Shown: one piece after another, positions 18,695-25,826 of the stretch
How the letters are laid out: every line of letters starts with the position of its first letter
Numbering within the stretch: position 1 is the first letter of the stretch
NCBI GenBank assembly: GCA_042408595.1
Contig: JBHOQX010000130.1
Span: 8,703 to 72,702 of the forward strand
Direction: 5' to 3'
Length of the DNA stretch: 64,000 nt
Origin: JBHOQX01 sp042408595
GTDB lineage: Bacteria > Chloroflexota > Chloroflexia > Chloroflexales > Roseiflexaceae
Translations under genes and position numbers: made by a program
The notes under the pieces: generated by a model
The model's database searches: none
Told to the model about the DNA's origin: nothing
Seen by the model: only the letters and a program-made list of their open reading frames with translations

Positions 18695-19324
18695 TCAGTT
18701 GCTGATCATCGGCATCTGACCGACATAGCTGCCATTCGTCGCCACCCGCAGCATCCAATCGGCCACATCCTCCCGGGCGATCTTGGTGCCGGTGTTGACC
18801 CCAACCCAGCCGACGCGGACGTTCCCCGTTCCTGGATCATCGGTCAGCCGTGGGACACGCACCAACGTCCAGTCCAGGCCAGAGTCCCGGAGCGCCGCCG
18901 CCAGCCCCTCGCCATCGCGCAGCGCGTCGGCGGCGAACAGGGCGAGCGCCAGCGAGAAGAGGCGGTTGACCAGCTTCGGGCGATCCTGCGGCGCCGGCAC
19001 CCCCGCGCCCGTCAGGCTGACCAGGCGCCGCACGCCGTGCTTGCGCATCGCCGCGATGATCGTGTGCGCCGCCCGCGTCTGGATATCCTTCGGCGTGTTG
19101 GGACCCGGACCAAGCACGCTGATCACCGCATCGGCTCCAGCGATAGCGCGCTCGACCGCCGCCGGATCGGTCACATCGCCCTGGATCACCGTCAGCCGGT
19201 CGTCCTTGATCGGCAGCTTCGCCGGGTCGCGCACCAGCGCGGTCACCTCATGGCCGGCGGTCAGCGCCCGCCGCACGAGCGGGATGCCGGTGCGCCCACT
19301 CGCACCGAAGATAGTGAGTTTCAT
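18695..19324 (-). CDS. NAD(P)H-binding (atypical SDR/NmrA-like) protein
   Basis: 209 residues, Rossmann fold. The N-terminal dinucleotide motif is MKLTIFGASGRTGIPLV, then VIQGDVTDPAAVERAIAGADAVISVLGPG and RRLVSLTGAGVPAP; the classical SDR Tyr-x-x-x-Lys pair is not obvious. It resembles YwnB/BVR-B-like flavin or quinone reductase relatives. Start ATG 19324 has AGGAG upstream. It lies downstream of the TetR gene on the same strand with a 185-bp gap and is a likely regulatory target. The gap holds a PERSEREG-coding repeat (about 19363-19390, CCTGAGCGGAGCGAAAGGGA). Confidence 0.86.
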   Translation of the reverse strand: MKLTIFGASGRTGIPLVRRALTAGHEVTALVRDPAKLPIKDDRLTVIQGDVTDPAAVERAIAGADAVISVLGPGPNTPKDIQTRAAHTIIAAMRKHGVRRLVSLTGAGVPAPQDRPKLVNRLFSLALALFAADALRDGEGLAAALRDSGLDWTLVRVPRLTDDPGTGNVRVGWVGVNTGTKIAREDVADWMLRVATNGSYVGQMPMISN

Positions 19325-19362
19325 GCCGGTTTCTCCTGGCAAGGACAAACGACGGACGACGC

Positions 19363-19392
19363 CTGCCCTGAGCGGAGCGAAAGGGAAGGACG
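19363..19392. repeat. Short CCTGAGCGGAGCGAAAGG-type repeat
   Basis: A single copy between the TetR and NAD(P)H-binding genes. It resembles the CCTGAGCG..GCGAAGGG short repeats found scattered in many bacterial genomes. Only one clear copy is seen in this window. Confidence 0.35.
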
Positions 19393-19509
19393 AAAGCAAC
19401 CTCTACGAGAGGACCGAGCCTCATCCGCCATATCGCGTGCCTCCGGCTTTCGCCCTTCATCATGTGAACAGCGATCCGCCGCGGCGCCTTCCCGCCCGTG
19501 CCCAGCCGG

Positions 19510-20076
19510 TCAGCGCCGGCTCGCCTCCAGCAGCAGGCGAAGTTGGTCGGCGGTCTGCCGCATCGGGGTGGCGCTCGCCGACGTCCGGCATAGGATCGTC
19601 GCGCCCTCGATCGCGGCGACGATCACCAGGGCCAGGCTAGCGGCGCGCTCCGGCGGGTAGCCGCCGGTGCGAAGCTTGGCCGCGAACTCCGCCTGCCACG
19701 AGCGATACGCCGCATCGCAGGCGGTGCGTAGCCGATCGCTGCGCGCCGCTGTCTCCAGCGCGACCGTCGCCAGCGGGCCGCAGCCCCGGCAGTCGGTCGC
19801 CTCGACATACCCGGCGATCCGCCGTACAAAGGCGTCGATCGCGTCGACCGGATCCTCCACCTCCGCCAGTGCCGCGCGGATGCGCCCGGCGATCACGCGC
19901 CCCTGCCGCGCGACCACCTCGGCGGCCAGGCCCTCCTTGCCATCCGGGAAGTAATGATAGAGCGAGCCCTTCGGCGCGCCGCTCTCGGCGACGATCTGAC
20001 TCAGTCCGGTGGCATGGTAGCCCTGCCGCTCCAGCAGCGCCGCCATGGTGTCGAGAAAGGCCTCACGCGCGGGCAT
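19510..20076 (-). CDS. TetR/AcrR family repressor (YxaF/LmrA-like)
   Basis: 188 residues. The N-terminal HTH (residues about 5-50) contains GLSQIVAESGAPKGSLYHYFPDGKEGL, written in two blocks in the protein as LSQIVAESGAPKGSLYHYF. The C-terminal ligand domain has CRGCGPLATVALETA, typical of the LmrA/YxaF subgroup. It starts at ATG 20076 with AGGAG nearby. Its own promoter contains a 16-bp palindrome (20099-20114), so autorepression is likely. The downstream NAD(P)H-binding gene may share this control. The inducer is unknown. Confidence 0.93.
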   Translation of the reverse strand: MPAREAFLDTMAALLERQGYHATGLSQIVAESGAPKGSLYHYFPDGKEGLAAEVVARQGRVIAGRIRAALAEVEDPVDAIDAFVRRIAGYVEATDCRGCGPLATVALETAARSDRLRTACDAAYRSWQAEFAAKLRTGGYPPERAASLALVIVAAIEGATILCRTSASATPMRQTADQLRLLLEASRR

Positions 20077-20096
20077 GAGCGGGATCTCCTGACGGT

Positions 20097-20125
20097 ATTA
20101 TACCGACCGGTCTACATAGTGTCAA
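20097..20125 (-). promoter_or_regulatory. Consensus promoter with embedded TetR-type operator
   Basis: On the minus strand: TTGACA (20120-20125), a 17-bp spacer, TATAAT (20097-20102). Both boxes match consensus in all positions. The palindrome TAnACCGnnCGGTnTA at 20099-20114 covers the spacer and part of the -10, so a bound repressor would block RNA polymerase. The leader to the ATG is short, about 15 nt. Confidence 0.85.
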
Positions 20126-20283
20126 TCGCATTCACCACACACGTTTCGTGACGCAAGCCCACCACGCCTCACGCTGCGTGGGAGCGCTTCTGAAGCCTGC
20201 ATTCAGGCAAAGGCACACGAGCGAGAGCGGCGGACGCGCCTGATCCCGCACCTCGGAACCCTCACCCGTGGGCGGCAAGCGCA
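20126..20283. other. Spacer without a recognised feature
   Basis: Between the tetR promoter and the methyltransferase stop. It contains CACGCTGCGTGGGAGCGCTT and GAAGCCTGCATTCAGGC hairpin-like bits but no T-run and no coding signal. Confidence 0.35.
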
Positions 20284-21024
20284 CTACGGCCCTTTTCGCC
20301 CGCCGAACACCGCGTGCCCGGCCAGCATCCAGTAGGCGTCCACCGCGGTGAAGCCGGCCTGCACCAGCCAGGTGAGCTGGTCGATCAGCCGCGATGGCTT
20401 GTCGAACGGCTGCGGATCGGTCTCCGGGTAGCGGTACATGTTCCACCGCTCGCGCTCGAACGCCTCGAACCCGGCGAGCGTGCCGTCGAGCTCCAGCGCG
20501 CGCCGTCGCACCGCCGCGTCCCAGGCGTCCGCCGCCGCCCGCGCGCTGCGCTCGTCCGCCGGCTGCACCACGTCGGCGATCAGCAGCACGCCGCCGGGCG
20601 CGAGCATCGCGTGGATGTCGGCGAAGAGCCGCTGCTTCTGATCGTCGTCCAGGTGATGGACTGCGAGCGATGAGACGACGGCATGTGCGGGGAAGGCCGG
20701 GCGCCGCCAGTCGTCCGCCGCCAGGTCGAACAGGCCGGCCTGGAAGCGCGCGCCGAACGGCGCCAGGCGGGCGCGGGCGCGCTCCAGCATCGCTGGCGAG
20801 CCGTCGAGGCCGTGGACCGTCGCCTGCGGGAAGCGCGCTAGCAGCGCCGCGGCGAGCAGTCCCTCGCCGCAGGCCAGTTCGAGGATGTGGCACGGGCCGT
20901 CGGGCGGCGGCACAAGGTCACAGATCAGGCTGAGTTGATACTCACGCTCCGGTACGAAGTAGCGGCCGTAGTCGAGAAAGGCGGCGGTGTTCTCGTCGCC
21001 CCAGTTGCCGGGGGTATTGGTCAT
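20284..21024 (-). CDS. Class I SAM-dependent methyltransferase
   Basis: 246 residues. Motif I is HILELACGEGLLAAALL, followed by VHGLDGSPAMLERARARL (acidic loop after beta-2), FDLAADDWRRPAFPAHAVVSSLAVHHLDD (motif IV region) and MLAPGGVLLIADVV. The C-terminal segment FDKPSRLIDQLTWLVQAGF is typical of small-molecule methyltransferases. Substrate unknown. Start ATG 21024 was chosen where the conserved part begins; the frame extends into an inverted repeat upstream. It is followed on its 5' side by the dyad repeat at 21047-21126. Confidence 0.88.
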   Translation of the reverse strand: MTNTPGNWGDENTAAFLDYGRYFVPEREYQLSLICDLVPPPDGPCHILELACGEGLLAAALLARFPQATVHGLDGSPAMLERARARLAPFGARFQAGLFDLAADDWRRPAFPAHAVVSSLAVHHLDDDQKQRLFADIHAMLAPGGVLLIADVVQPADERSARAAADAWDAAVRRRALELDGTLAGFEAFERERWNMYRYPETDPQPFDKPSRLIDQLTWLVQAGFTAVDAYWMLAGHAVFGGRKGP

Positions 21025-21046
21025 TGGTTTGCCTCGTTCACAACGT

Positions 21047-21126
21047 GTAGGAACGCGATACATCGCGCCCGCCATGCCGTCGCAGCCCATCCGCATCGGC
21101 ACGGACGCGATGTATCGCGTCCCTAC
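21047..21126. repeat. Inverted pair of GTAGGGACGCGAT dyads
   Basis: Two 21-bp arms in opposite orientation: GTAGGAACGCGATACATCGC(G) at 21047-21067 and its near-perfect reverse complement at 21106-21126 (20 of 21 positions). The right copy continues as a perfect palindrome, GGACGCGAT-GT-ATCGCGTCC at 21103-21122. The right arm covers the stop codon of the neighbouring HAD-like gene (21123-21125). A third copy is at 23438-23461. Confidence 0.8.
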
Positions 21127-22235
21127 ATTCCCACCACGTGCGTCCGCACCCGGTGCAGCGGCGCTCCGGCCGCCCCGGGCGGCGGCAGCGCAGCCTCGTC
21201 CGGCTTATCGGAGAGGCCGAACAGCAGCGCCCCGCGCGCCTGCCACCGCTGCGCCACCTGCCACACCTCGGCGGTCAGCACCAGTTCCTCGCGCAGCAGG
21301 GTCTCGGGCGGCGTGCCATCCGGCAGCCGGCCCATCAGGGCGGCGGTCTCGGCGAATTCGCGGCGGCGGAAGGCTTTGAACGGCGTCGGGTCGCCGGCGC
21401 GCGCCGCGGCGGCGATACCGGCGTGGAACGCCGCAACCGCCGGCGATGGCCAGCCGCCGGCGTTAGCCGTCTCGACGGCGCCGAGCAGCGCCGGAAATGG
21501 CAGCCCACCAGCGTCGGCGAGCGCGGCGGCTCGCTCCAGCCCGAACGCCCCGGCGGCGATCACGGCGCACAGGTAGCCGACGTAGTCCTGGTTGTCGGCG
21601 GTAAGCGGGTGGAAGCGCGGCTGGTTGAGCGTCTGAAACACCGCCGCGAACCGCTCCGGGTCGAACGCCCCGCCGAGCGCATCGGCGACCGCTCCCCGCA
21701 GCGCCCGCAGCCGCGCCGCGTCGATCAGGCCGTCGTTGCGGCCGCGCGCGCCGACCAGCGTTTTGTCGATGTCCAGCACAACCACCGTCGCTTCATCTAC
21801 CGGAAAGCCCGCGCCCAGCCCGGCGGCGAACTCGCAGATCAGGCCCCAGCGATTGGCGAAGGTCACATTCCCCTCGCGTGCGGTGTGCGGTGGCGCCGCC
21901 AGATCCTCGGCGCCAATGAACGCCCGCCCCTCCCAGCCGGTCGCCGCGCACAGGGTTGCAAAGGCGCCGCCGTCGCTCCCGCGCGTGTCGCCGACGAGCA
22001 GCAGGCGGCGCGGCGCCACGCCGGGCGCGTCGAGGGCGCGGGCGGCCCGCAGCATTCCGGCGACCACCGCGGCGTAGGCCATGTCGCCCTTGCGCGGCGG
22101 AGCGTCGGCCGGCAGCCCCAGGCCCGCCGCAAGCTCAGACAGGCCGGGCAGCCGCCCATCCGCCGGGCGCAGCCCGCGATAGGCGACGAAATCGCTCAGC
22201 AGCTCGGCGATCGCGGCGCGGCCGTAGGTGTGCAT
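21123..22235 (-). CDS. HAD-superfamily-like protein
   Basis: 370 residues. A central VVVLDIDKTLVGARGRND gives a HAD motif I (DxDxT), and a late LLFGLSDKPDEA resembles motif III/IV with a conserved Lys and Asp. An N-terminal part contains LLLVGDTRGSDGGAF, which also looks HAD-like (GDTRGSD). The Ala/Gly-rich middle has no further signature. Likely a phosphatase or hydrolase of unknown substrate. The stop codon TAG is the second to fourth base of a GTAGGGACGCGAT repeat, so the C-terminus may have been reset by repeat insertion. It lies between two methyltransferase/aminotransferase groups on the same strand. Confidence 0.68.
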   Translation of the reverse strand: MHTYGRAAIAELLSDFVAYRGLRPADGRLPGLSELAAGLGLPADAPPRKGDMAYAAVVAGMLRAARALDAPGVAPRRLLLVGDTRGSDGGAFATLCAATGWEGRAFIGAEDLAAPPHTAREGNVTFANRWGLICEFAAGLGAGFPVDEATVVVLDIDKTLVGARGRNDGLIDAARLRALRGAVADALGGAFDPERFAAVFQTLNQPRFHPLTADNQDYVGYLCAVIAAGAFGLERAAALADAGGLPFPALLGAVETANAGGWPSPAVAAFHAGIAAAARAGDPTPFKAFRRREFAETAALMGRLPDGTPPETLLREELVLTAEVWQVAQRWQARGALLFGLSDKPDEAALPPPGAAGAPLHRVRTHVVGM

Positions 22236-22312
22236 GGGGTGCTCCAGCTGATCAGATGGTGAGACAGCCAGATGTCAGACGATGAGATCCCATCTGTCTG
22301 ACGTGTGAGCTC

Positions 22313-23404
22313 TCACAACAGGCTCGCCAGCCTCCGTACGCCCTCGTCGATCTGCTCCGGCGTGACAGCGCAGAACGGCAGGCGCACGAAGCGCTCGCCG
22401 TCCGGGGAGGGGCCGCTATCCGCGTCGGCGAAGAACGCCGCGCCGGGTGTCAGCGCCAGGCCGATCGCCTTCGCCCGGGCGACCAGGTTGGCGGTGTTGG
22501 CCCCTTCCGGCAGCATCACGCTGACGAAAAAGCCGCCGTCCGGCGCGGATGCCTGCGCTCCCGCCAATTCGCGGGCCACCGCCCGGTTCATCGCCTCCCA
22601 GCGCGGGCGGTACAGCGCCTTCAGCCGGGCGATGTTCGGCTCCAGCCAGCCGCGCCGCAGGTACTCCGCCACCGCCGCCTGGGACGGCAGCACCGGCGAC
22701 AGGTAGGTCTCCTCGCTGAGCCGCGTCGCAGCGGCGCAGATCTCCGCCGGCGCGACCATGTAGCCCACGCGCAGGCCGGGGCTGAGCAGCTTGCTGAACG
22801 AACTGAGCGTGATCGTCCGCGCCGGGTTGAACGAGCGGATGAGCGGCGCATCCTCGCCGCGGTAGCGCAGCAGGCGGTACGGCACATCTTCCAGCACGTA
22901 AAAGCGGTATTCGTCGGCCAGTTCCGCCACGCGCCGGCGCTTCTCCGCCGCCATCGTCACGCCCGCCGGGTTCTGGAAATCCGGGATGACATACAGAAAC
23001 GCCGGCGTCTCGCGCGCCAGGATCGCCTCCAGCCGGGCGATGTCCAGCCCATCCGCCTCGAGCGGCACGCCCACAACCCGCGCGCCGCGGCGGCGGAAGG
23101 TCGTGATCGCCCGGTCGTAGCTCGGCTGCTCGGTCAGCACCAGCGCGCCGGGGCGGGCCAGCACGGCGGCCAGCAGGTCCTGCAGGTGCAGCGAGCCATT
23201 CCCGACCATAATCTCGCTCTCGGCGACGCCGTACCACTCAGCCAGGTGCCGGCGCAGCGGCGCGTACCCCTGCTGCTGACCGTACTGGAGCACAACCGCC
23301 GCATCCTCCTCCAGCGCGGCATCGAAACAGACGGCCAATTCTTTCGTCGGAAACGCCTCCGGCGGCGGCACACCCCGGGTGAAAACGATGGTTTCGGTGG
23401 TCAC
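22313..23404 (-). CDS. PLP-dependent aminotransferase, class I/II (MocR/LysN-like fold)
   Basis: 363 residues. The PLP lysine is in TITLSSFSKLLSPGLRVGYM, a pattern of the 2-aminoadipate/kynurenine aminotransferase group. Other family blocks: LQYGQQQGYAPLRRHLAEWYG, IMVGNGSLHLQDLLAAVL, and PDFQNPAGVTMAAEKRRRV. A C-terminal Arg for carboxylate binding is expected near RFVRLPFCA. The amino donor and acceptor are not known. Its start ATG 23404 is preceded by a spacer carrying a dyad repeat. It probably shares a transcript with the HAD-like gene 77 bp downstream. Confidence 0.9.
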   Translation of the reverse strand: MTTETIVFTRGVPPPEAFPTKELAVCFDAALEEDAAVVLQYGQQQGYAPLRRHLAEWYGVAESEIMVGNGSLHLQDLLAAVLARPGALVLTEQPSYDRAITTFRRRGARVVGVPLEADGLDIARLEAILARETPAFLYVIPDFQNPAGVTMAAEKRRRVAELADEYRFYVLEDVPYRLLRYRGEDAPLIRSFNPARTITLSSFSKLLSPGLRVGYMVAPAEICAAATRLSEETYLSPVLPSQAAVAEYLRRGWLEPNIARLKALYRPRWEAMNRAVARELAGAQASAPDGGFFVSVMLPEGANTANLVARAKAIGLALTPGAAFFADADSGPSPDGERFVRLPFCAVTPEQIDEGVRRLASLL

Positions 23405-23437
23405 AGAACACTCCTTGTCGGACGGACTGTGCTGTGC

Positions 23438-23461
23438 GGACGCAATAGATCGCGTCCCTAC
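23438..23461. repeat. GTAGGGACGCGAT dyad, third copy
   Basis: GGACGCAATAGATCGCGTCC followed by CTAC (plus strand). An imperfect palindrome equal to the right copy at 21103-21126. Its outer bases supply the stop codon of the methyltransferase gene (23458-23460). Confidence 0.75.
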
Positions 23462-24300
23462 GCCTTCTTTGCGAACACGGCCCTGATTCTTGCGGTTCCT
23501 GATACTGGCTCATCCGGATTCGGGCATTCCGCGTCCAGCCATTGCTGGAGGCGGTGGGCGGCTTCGTTGTGGATGTCCTCAGGGGTTTCCCACTCGCTGC
23601 TGTAGATCCGCCCGATGAAGCGCGCAGCGATCTCGCGGGCGGTGCGGGGCGGCTCGGCATACTCGACCAGCGTGACACGTTCGGCGCTCGTGGCGCCACG
23701 CGCCCGCAGCTCGGCCAGCACCTCGTCGTCCAGCGCACGGATGCCGTGACGGTGCGGATTGTCGGTGTAGCCCAGTTCGGCCTTGATCGCGCTCCAGCGC
23801 CCGCCGACCAACTGGTTGAGCGAGGCCTCGCCGGCGTCCGGGTCGCGCGAGCGGCCGCGGTCGTTGTCGATCAGCACCAGCGCGCCGCCGGGCCGCACCA
23901 CCCGCAGCGCCTCGGCCAGCGCCGCCCGCCAGTCGGTCACCAGGTGCAGCACATGTACCATCACAACGGCGTCGAAGGCCGCGTCGCGGAACGGCACGAA
24001 CATCACGTCCCCGCGCACCAGCTTTGGGCGAATCGCCCGCGTCAGCGGGTCGGCACCGAGCTTGCGGCGCAGTTCGGCCATCATTGGCAGCGAGAGGTCG
24101 AGGCCGGTGTAGTCGGCCCTGGCGCGCAGGAACGGCAGGGCGACCCGCCCGGTGCCGATGCCGAGCTCCAGCCAGCGGCTGCCCAGCCCAACACCGGCGC
24201 GCTCGATGATCGCGTCGCGCAGTTGTGCATCGACGCCCTCGGGCAGGCCGCGGGTTGCGTCGTAGTAGGCCACGGCGCGGTCGAAGGTGATGCCGGGCAT
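23458..24300 (-). CDS. Class I SAM-dependent methyltransferase
   Basis: 280 residues. Motif I is WLELGIGTGRVALPFL, then YTGLDLSLPMMAELRRKL, FDAVVMVHVLHLVTDWRAAL and LRVVRPGGALVLIDND, an intact methyltransferase core at about 35-150. The C-terminal 120 residues contain an Arg/Glu-rich part that may bind the substrate. It resembles methyltransferases of small molecules (Methyltransf_11 type). The stop codon TAG is embedded in the dyad repeat at 23438-23461. It starts at ATG 24300. Substrate unknown. Confidence 0.88.
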   Translation of the reverse strand: MPGITFDRAVAYYDATRGLPEGVDAQLRDAIIERAGVGLGSRWLELGIGTGRVALPFLRARADYTGLDLSLPMMAELRRKLGADPLTRAIRPKLVRGDVMFVPFRDAAFDAVVMVHVLHLVTDWRAALAEALRVVRPGGALVLIDNDRGRSRDPDAGEASLNQLVGGRWSAIKAELGYTDNPHRHGIRALDDEVLAELRARGATSAERVTLVEYAEPPRTAREIAARFIGRIYSSEWETPEDIHNEAAHRLQQWLDAECPNPDEPVSGTARIRAVFAKKA

Positions 24301-24400
24301 GGCTTCTCCTCGGAATGATGGACGCTGAATGATGAATACAAGCCTATCAATACCCGGATTTACGTAGTGGGGAGATCTGGAGGGTCTTCACCCCGCCAGA

Positions 24401-24475
24401 CCTCTTCGTTGGCGTGCGTGCGCGCAAAAAAAGAATCGCGTGGAGAGCCTGCGGCCCGCCACACCTCCCGCGGTG
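24401..24475 (-). repeat. GGGAGGT-TGGCGGGC intergenic repeat, copy 1
   Basis: Read on the minus strand: GGGAGGTGTGGCGGGCCGCA, then CTCTCCACGCGATTC, a T-run, GCGCGCACGCACGCCAACG. Copies 2 (40111-40180) and 3 (62617-62693) share this word order on the plus strand. Confidence 0.55.
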
Positions 24476-24536
24476 CGGACGATCGCGTCCGTTCTGTCAA
24501 GCGGAGCCGCCGGTGAGCCGGCAGCGAGGGGGCTGC

Positions 24537-24561
24537 GGGGAGGCAAAGCCTCCCGAACCCC
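24537..24561. repeat. Hairpin downstream of asd
   Basis: GGGAGGC-AAA-GCCTCCC at 24538-24554, flanked by GGGG and CCCC. It may act as a transcription end for asd (minus strand) though the T-run is missing; an adjoining GCCGCCGGTGAGCCGGC forms a second small dyad. Confidence 0.5.
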
Positions 24562-24574
24562 GCCATCGAACAAT

Positions 24575-25627
24575 TCATGAAACCAAACCGGCGGCGACGA
24601 GCAACTCCGCGTTCAGCAACGCGCCGCCGGCTGCGCCACGGATGGTATTGTGGGCGAGCACGACCAGGCGCAAGTCGAGCAGCGGGCAGGCGCGCACCCG
24701 CCCAACGACGGCGCTCATCCCGCCGCCGGCTCCTCGGTCGCGCCGGGGCTGTGGCCGGTCGCCCTCGCGCCGCACAACCAGCGGGCGCTCCGGCGCGCTT
24801 GGCAGGCCACGCACCACCTCGGGCGCGCGCCAGGACTCCAGCGCCGCCAGCGCCTCCGCCACGTCGGGCCGCCGGGCAAACCCGACCGACAGCAACGCGG
24901 TGTGTCCATCGCTCACCGGAACGCGCGTCACCTGCGCGCTGATGGTGATCGGCGCGTCCCACACGTGTCCGTCGCGCACCGTCCCGAGCAGTTTGCGCGG
25001 CTCGCTCTCGATCTTGGCCTCCTCGCCGCCGTCGGCGATGTTCGGGATGATGTTGTCGAGAATGTCGAGCGAGGCCACGCCGGGGTAGCCCGCGCCGGAG
25101 ACCGCCTGCAGCGTGGCGACGTGGAGCTGCTCCACACCGAAGGCATCGTGCAGCGGCTTGAGCGCCAGCACGATTCCGATCGCTGCGCAGTTCGGGTTGG
25201 TCACCAGGCAGCCCCGCCAGCCGCGCTCGGCGCGCTGCCGCTCCAGCAACGCCAGGTGCTCCGGGTTCACCTCGGGGATGATCAGCGGCACATCCGGCGT
25301 GGCGCGGAAGGCCGAGGCATTGGAGCACACGGCGACCCGGGCTGCCCAGCGCGGCTCGTACTCGCGGGCGGCCTCGGTCGGCAGCGCCGAGAGCGCCAGG
25401 GCGACATCCTGCACCTCGTCGGTCGGGCGGACGACCATCTGCGCGACGGCGGGCGGCGGCTCGCCATCCAACACCCAGCGCACCAGCTCGCCGTAGGGCC
25501 GCCCGACGGTGCGCTCCGAGCCGGTTAGCGCAGCGATCTCGAACCAGGGGTGATCCTCCAGCAGCTGCACCATCCGCTGGCCGACCGCCCCGGTCGCACC
25601 GAGGATGGCGATCGGAAGTTTGGGCAT
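24575..25627 (-). CDS. asd: Aspartate-semialdehyde dehydrogenase (archaeal/fungal type)
   Basis: Reduces aspartyl phosphate to aspartate semialdehyde, the branch intermediate for lysine, threonine and methionine. 350 residues. NADP motif ILGATGAVGQRM at 8-19, SNASAFR, active-site Cys147 in TNPNC, QAVSGAGYPGV and the late His in VSDGHTALLSV; this set marks the archaeal/fungal-type subfamily rather than the E. coli type. Start ATG 25627 has a GGAG upstream. It follows lysC by 199 bp on the same strand and is the last gene of the thrC-lysC-asd set. The gap contains a GGGCGGC..GCCGCCC dyad (25679-25700) without a T-run. Confidence 0.95.
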   Translation of the reverse strand: MPKLPIAILGATGAVGQRMVQLLEDHPWFEIAALTGSERTVGRPYGELVRWVLDGEPPPAVAQMVVRPTDEVQDVALALSALPTEAAREYEPRWAARVAVCSNASAFRATPDVPLIIPEVNPEHLALLERQRAERGWRGCLVTNPNCAAIGIVLALKPLHDAFGVEQLHVATLQAVSGAGYPGVASLDILDNIIPNIADGGEEAKIESEPRKLLGTVRDGHVWDAPITISAQVTRVPVSDGHTALLSVGFARRPDVAEALAALESWRAPEVVRGLPSAPERPLVVRREGDRPQPRRDRGAGGGMSAVVGRVRACPLLDLRLVVLAHNTIRGAAGGALLNAELLVAAGLVS

Positions 25628-25826
25628 ATGCTTCTCCTCTATCTGCTCCATCGCGTCGCCGGCGGCCATCGTGGGTGCGGGCGGCCGCACCGGGCCGCCC
25701 CGACCCGAGGATCCTCGCTGTTTCTTCGTTGCCTAGGACCGGCACATGTGTCGACGAGGCTGCACACCTGACCCCTACACGCCCTCCCGCGCACTCTCCA
25801 GCGCCTCAATCCACGGCTTCCGACGG

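Noticed and set aside
24360..25745. Long minus-strand frame covering asd in another frame
   Set aside because: Arg/Gly/Ala-rich shadow; asd motifs lie in the frame ending at 24575.
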